This document shows positions 60,827 to 64,000 of a stretch of 64,000 bases of DNA, piece after piece (the first letter of the stretch is position 1; every line of letters begins with the position of its first letter). The DNA is from Sanghuangporus weigelae (Eukaryota; Basidiomycota; Agaricomycetes; Hymenochaetales; Hymenochaetaceae), in NCBI GenBank assembly GCA_033182465.1, contig CP137322.1, positions 744,001 through 808,000 on the forward strand. The letters run 5' to 3'. Position numbers and translations under genes: made by a program. The notes under the pieces are model-generated. The model had not been told where the DNA came from and searched no databases. It was given only the letters and a program-made list of their open reading frames with translations.

Positions 60827-62813
60827 ATGACCAGTTGTTCTAGACATTTTCGAGAATAATCAACAGAAGTTTATCGTATGATCACGAAAGCTCATATAAG
60901 TAATCGTTCGTCTCGTCTGATAGGACAGTTTGTCCTTGATCTTGACGAGGGTCAGACAAGTTCATCTTTTATACTTTTCCGCCGTCAGTGATTGACCGGA
61001 TTATACATTCTGCCTGTTTGATAATGTAAAACACTGCAAAGTATAAGGACATGACTAATTTGATTTGTCCGAGACCCGATATCAGACACCTCTTCTGTGT
61101 TCATCCCGCAAAAGCAGAAAAGGTGGCTATGGATATGCTTGTTTGTTTTCAACAGCTACCCATCATGTATTTCCTTCTTGTGAAGTACCTACTTATCCTG
61201 TATGAACATCAATAAAGAGCCACGTAACTTTGTAAATTTTGTGTTTCATGGTCACGTCAGGCTGAGGTTAGTCTTGTTTCTCATTGCCATCGTGGGTTTC
61301 GGTATCCCCATGTCATGGGATGAGTCTGCTCGTGCCGAGAACGGGCGACATCTCCCCATAAGATGATTTTCGATGTTGCTACCTACATTATTGAACGAAT
61401 GGTTATCCTGAAATGGATGTATCATCTGGGGATAGAAAATTGAATCAGATCAACGAGGCTTATAACAGATTCGGGGAATTCATGCACTAACACATTACCG
61501 AAGGCAAAATCGAACTATAAAAAATGCAGGCCATGGAAGGAGGGAAGACTGACGGAGAGTTTGAATAGTATTCTGCAAGAGGCTTGTGAATGCCTGCTTA
61601 TCTGAAGGGAAGAACAGCCTTTCAGATAGAGAGATCATCGGAAATTGCTTCGCGTTTGTGAGTGTTTCAAATCTCTGGCATTCTAGAGGCTATAGATTAT
61701 TGACATATTCAATGGGTTCTATACGAACAACACTTTTGCGGGCCATGGTAAGGCACTTCTTGTACATTCATATGAGCTCACAAGTTCTCATTCTAAGAAG
61801 AAACATCCGCCAGTACTCTCGCAGCCACGCTCGGTTAAGTATCCCTATACCGGGACGAATAAGAGTGGGCATGCCAGTCTATCCTTGATGTTATCGGTAA
61901 TCGTGAGCCGGTTCGTCTATCTCAATGTGGTGCGCAGCCAGTCGACTACTGAATTTCTGAAGATCTTTGATGGCTTCGACAACCTGGATGAAGTACTCGC
62001 ATGCTTCCTTGAGGGATTAAGCTGTTCCGTAAATCTTCCTCCCTCTCGCTTCGTCTGCATCATTTGTCAGCTGCTGGGTTCATGCTGGTCTAGGTCACCT
62101 CTAGGGATACCACATTAAACCTGTCACGAAGAAACAATCCCGAAGTGAAGGAAGTCGTACCAATCAAGGAAGGCACTAGGCGGTTGCTTGACACTGTTGG
62201 AACGTGTAAGTTCTTGCCTACGTCCAGTTTACTTGGGTGCTTGACCGTTTCCAGGCTATGACCCTCGGACTTGTCCTGACATAGAGACCTTTAACGCTCG
62301 ACGTTAGAAAGATCAGTCAAAATTTTGTCTTCCATTCATACGGGCAAGACCAGGCAAGCGGATGAGATTAGAGAGACTTCGCCAGCGACGACTCTTGAAG
62401 GATTATTGATCTTGCTTATGATTCGAGGACGTGTATTGACCACAAGTTCGCGAAAGTCGAAGCAGTGACCTTTTTTTACTCTGCTCCTCCGCGATGGGCG
62501 CGTTCTGTCTGTGATGAGGGAAGACGAAAGTAAAGAGGCCTGTAGGACATGTTGCTAAGTCTGGGTTTGGTCAAGCTCTGCTGATCGGGGAGGTTCCTGC
62601 AAGACTGGTTAGACGCAAATGAACGCAAATTCGTTGCATCTGACGTTTCCTATCCTTTACCTGAGAAGATTATCAGCCGTTAAAAGACAACAAAGACACC
62701 AAGAAGCAAGGGAGTCATTATTAGCTGCGTGACTTAATTTCTATAAGTTTCTACCCGTATAATCAATGACTGAGGCCACATAGTAGAACGAGCGTTTAAG
62801 GGGGCTAACATAT
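60827..62813. other. Intergenic, almost 2 kb without a supportable gene
   Basis: The SKI3 and LETM1 genes converge here. Open frames of 77-100 codons (61586-61888, 61885-62118) overlap end to end but have no motif and no consistent splice links. The segment at about 61940-62070 (F-L-K-I-F-D-G-F-D-N-L-D-E-V-L-A-C-F-L) looks protein-like and may be a remnant of a lost gene. Nothing firm. Confidence 0.4.
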
Positions 62814-64000
62814 CTAAGGAGCTGATCCTTGGAGCATACGGATGAGCAGGCGAGCACGGACGTCCTCAGGTGTCTTTGGTAGGGCAGCGTCATTCTCCTT
62901 TACGTTCTCCAACCACCATCTCAAAAGATCGCGTTGCTGTGGAGAGGTGTAGGCGTCCAATAGGCTAATGCTGGAAAAGTCAAAAGAAGTTTCGCTGAAA
63001 AGAAATGTAAAAAAGAGGTACTAACAAGCCTCGATCCGTAAGCGCAGCAACGATCTCCGCTTTATTCAGCCTTGCACCCTTGTCTTCGGACAAGAGAAGC
63101 TTATCTTCCACAGCAATTTTGCGGAGATAAGCCTTGAGGCGATGTCGCTGCATGCCTAAAATGCCCCAAGAAGATATGCCGAAGGTGCTGTAGTCAGACA
63201 GATACTCATCAATGACTGATTTAGAATAGTAATAGCTGATACTCACTTGCACAACAAGTTAATATCGCCACTATCCAGACTCTGGAACTGTACTTTCTCG
63301 ATAGAAACGTCCTTAAACACATCCATCGATTTCGCTGAAGCATAGGCTCCGCGCTGCTTCTCATGTCGTCTTGCTTCAATCCTCTCACGCTGCGACGGAA
63401 GTACGCAAGTCGAAGGAAGCATCCCCGGAACGTACAATACGATCAATGGGATGAGTTCCTCGACGATAAGGACAATCACCAAGAAGGGTACTAATCTTTG
63501 AAAGTCAAAGAAGGACGCGATGAGGATTCATCAGGAGTTCTCTTGAAATTTGAAACTTACTTGATCCTATCCGACCTGTTGGTCAAGATGAATCTGTGCT
63601 CCCGCCACGTCAGTGGAGGTCCTCCACTCTTCACCCTTTGCTGGATCGCTCGGACCTCCTTCCAATGCACACCAACGTACTTTAACCCAGCCACGTAGAA
63701 TTTCTACGAGACAATGTAGATTAAAATCAGACTGTTAAACGAGTTTCCCAAAAATACGTACGAATAGCTCCTTTGCCTGGTGAAACAACCTTCCAATCGT
63801 ACCCGCATCTTCAGGAGGAGGCTTCAAAATCCCATGCCGAGCCGCTTCGTCTATGTCCTTCTTTGTGATATCAACGACGCCCTTGCCTTCCAACTCTTTC
63901 AGCATCTCCTGTTCCGGCGCAGAAGTGGTCACTGGAGGTAGCTTCGTGGGATGAGGCTTGACATTAGAAGCTGCCGTTTTTGAACGGACAGCTTGCGGTT
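62814..64000 (-). CDS. MDM38: LETM1/Mdm38-type mitochondrial inner-membrane protein (3' part, runs off the right edge)
   Basis: Exons seen: >64000-63762, 63703-63561, 63495-63247, 63187-63026 and 62970-62814, about 316 residues. The frame is open at the window edge, so the start and the mitochondrial targeting signal lie outside. Motifs fit the LETM1 domain: K-F-Y-V-A-G-L-K-Y-V-G-V-H-W-K-E, G-G-P-P-L-T-W-R-E-H-R-F-I-L, then the single membrane segment V-P-F-L-V-I-V-L-I-V-E-E-L-I-P-L-I-V-L-Y with P-G-M-L-P-S. The ribosome-binding-like C-terminal domain ends with L-N-K-A-E-I-V-A-A-L-T-D-R-G. LETM1/Mdm38 proteins act in mitochondrial K+/H+ (or Ca2+/H+) exchange and in membrane insertion of mitochondrially encoded proteins. 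The end is well defined at TAG 62814-62816. Confidence 0.88.

Noticed and set aside
1-64000. Biosynthetic gene cluster (monooxygenase, MFS exporters, regulator)
   Set aside because: No core biosynthetic enzyme such as a polyketide synthase, peptide synthetase or terpene synthase is present, and the MFS genes are separated from the monooxygenase by many housekeeping genes.
1-64000. Retroelements, rRNA, tRNA genes and CRISPR arrays
   Set aside because: I found no reverse transcriptase or integrase motifs, long terminal repeats, tRNA-like folds with A and B boxes, or spaced direct repeats that I could support by eye.

Overview
This window looks like nuclear DNA of a filamentous basidiomycete, most likely an Agaricomycete. 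Genes are dense, on both strands, and cut by many introns of about 50-65 nt. The gene set is typical of mushroom-forming fungi: a class IV-type chitin synthase, a secreted 'glycopeptide' protein, a Medusa-type regulator, Med27, a DOCK GEF, DASH Spc34 and Ski3. I built the exon models by hand from splice sites and reading phase; every multi-exon model given is in frame from start to stop. Family names come from recognised motifs, not from database searches.

Layout. 0-6 kb: the 5' part of a flavin monooxygenase (minus), then a small secreted cysteine-containing protein followed by a decayed tandem copy of itself. 6-13 kb: MED27, a MedA/Medusa homologue, LSM2 and a WDR83-like WD40 protein. 13.6-29.7 kb: three large genes, a DOCK-family GEF (2214 aa), a WW-domain RS/RG-rich protein and a chromodomain/coiled-coil/zinc-finger protein. 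30.4-31 kb: a small basic protein of unknown function. 31-36 kb: two tandem DHA2-type MFS transporters (minus). 37-45 kb: a CDKN3/KAP-like phosphatase with a long proline-rich N-terminus, and chitin synthase. 45.8-47.4 kb: an internally deleted MFS pseudogene. 47.6-51.6 kb: an F-box/WD40 protein and DASH Spc34. 52-55 kb: a non-autonomous hAT-type element, a third intact MFS gene, and a PIF/Harbinger-type MITE. 55.6-60.8 kb: SKI3. 62.8-64 kb: the 3' part of a LETM1/MDM38 gene.

Most genes are unrelated housekeeping or regulatory genes: transcription (MED27, medA, chromodomain protein), RNA processing and decay (LSM2, SKI3, possibly the WW protein), cell division and morphogenesis (SPC34, DOCK GEF, chitin synthase, phosphatase). 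The most distinctive content is a local MFS family of three intact genes and one wreck within 24 kb. The intact copies share an unusual exon plan with 9-nt and 14-nt micro-exons. Two short DNA transposons bracket the last MFS copy. I see no CRISPR array, rRNA, tRNA gene or retroelement I could defend.
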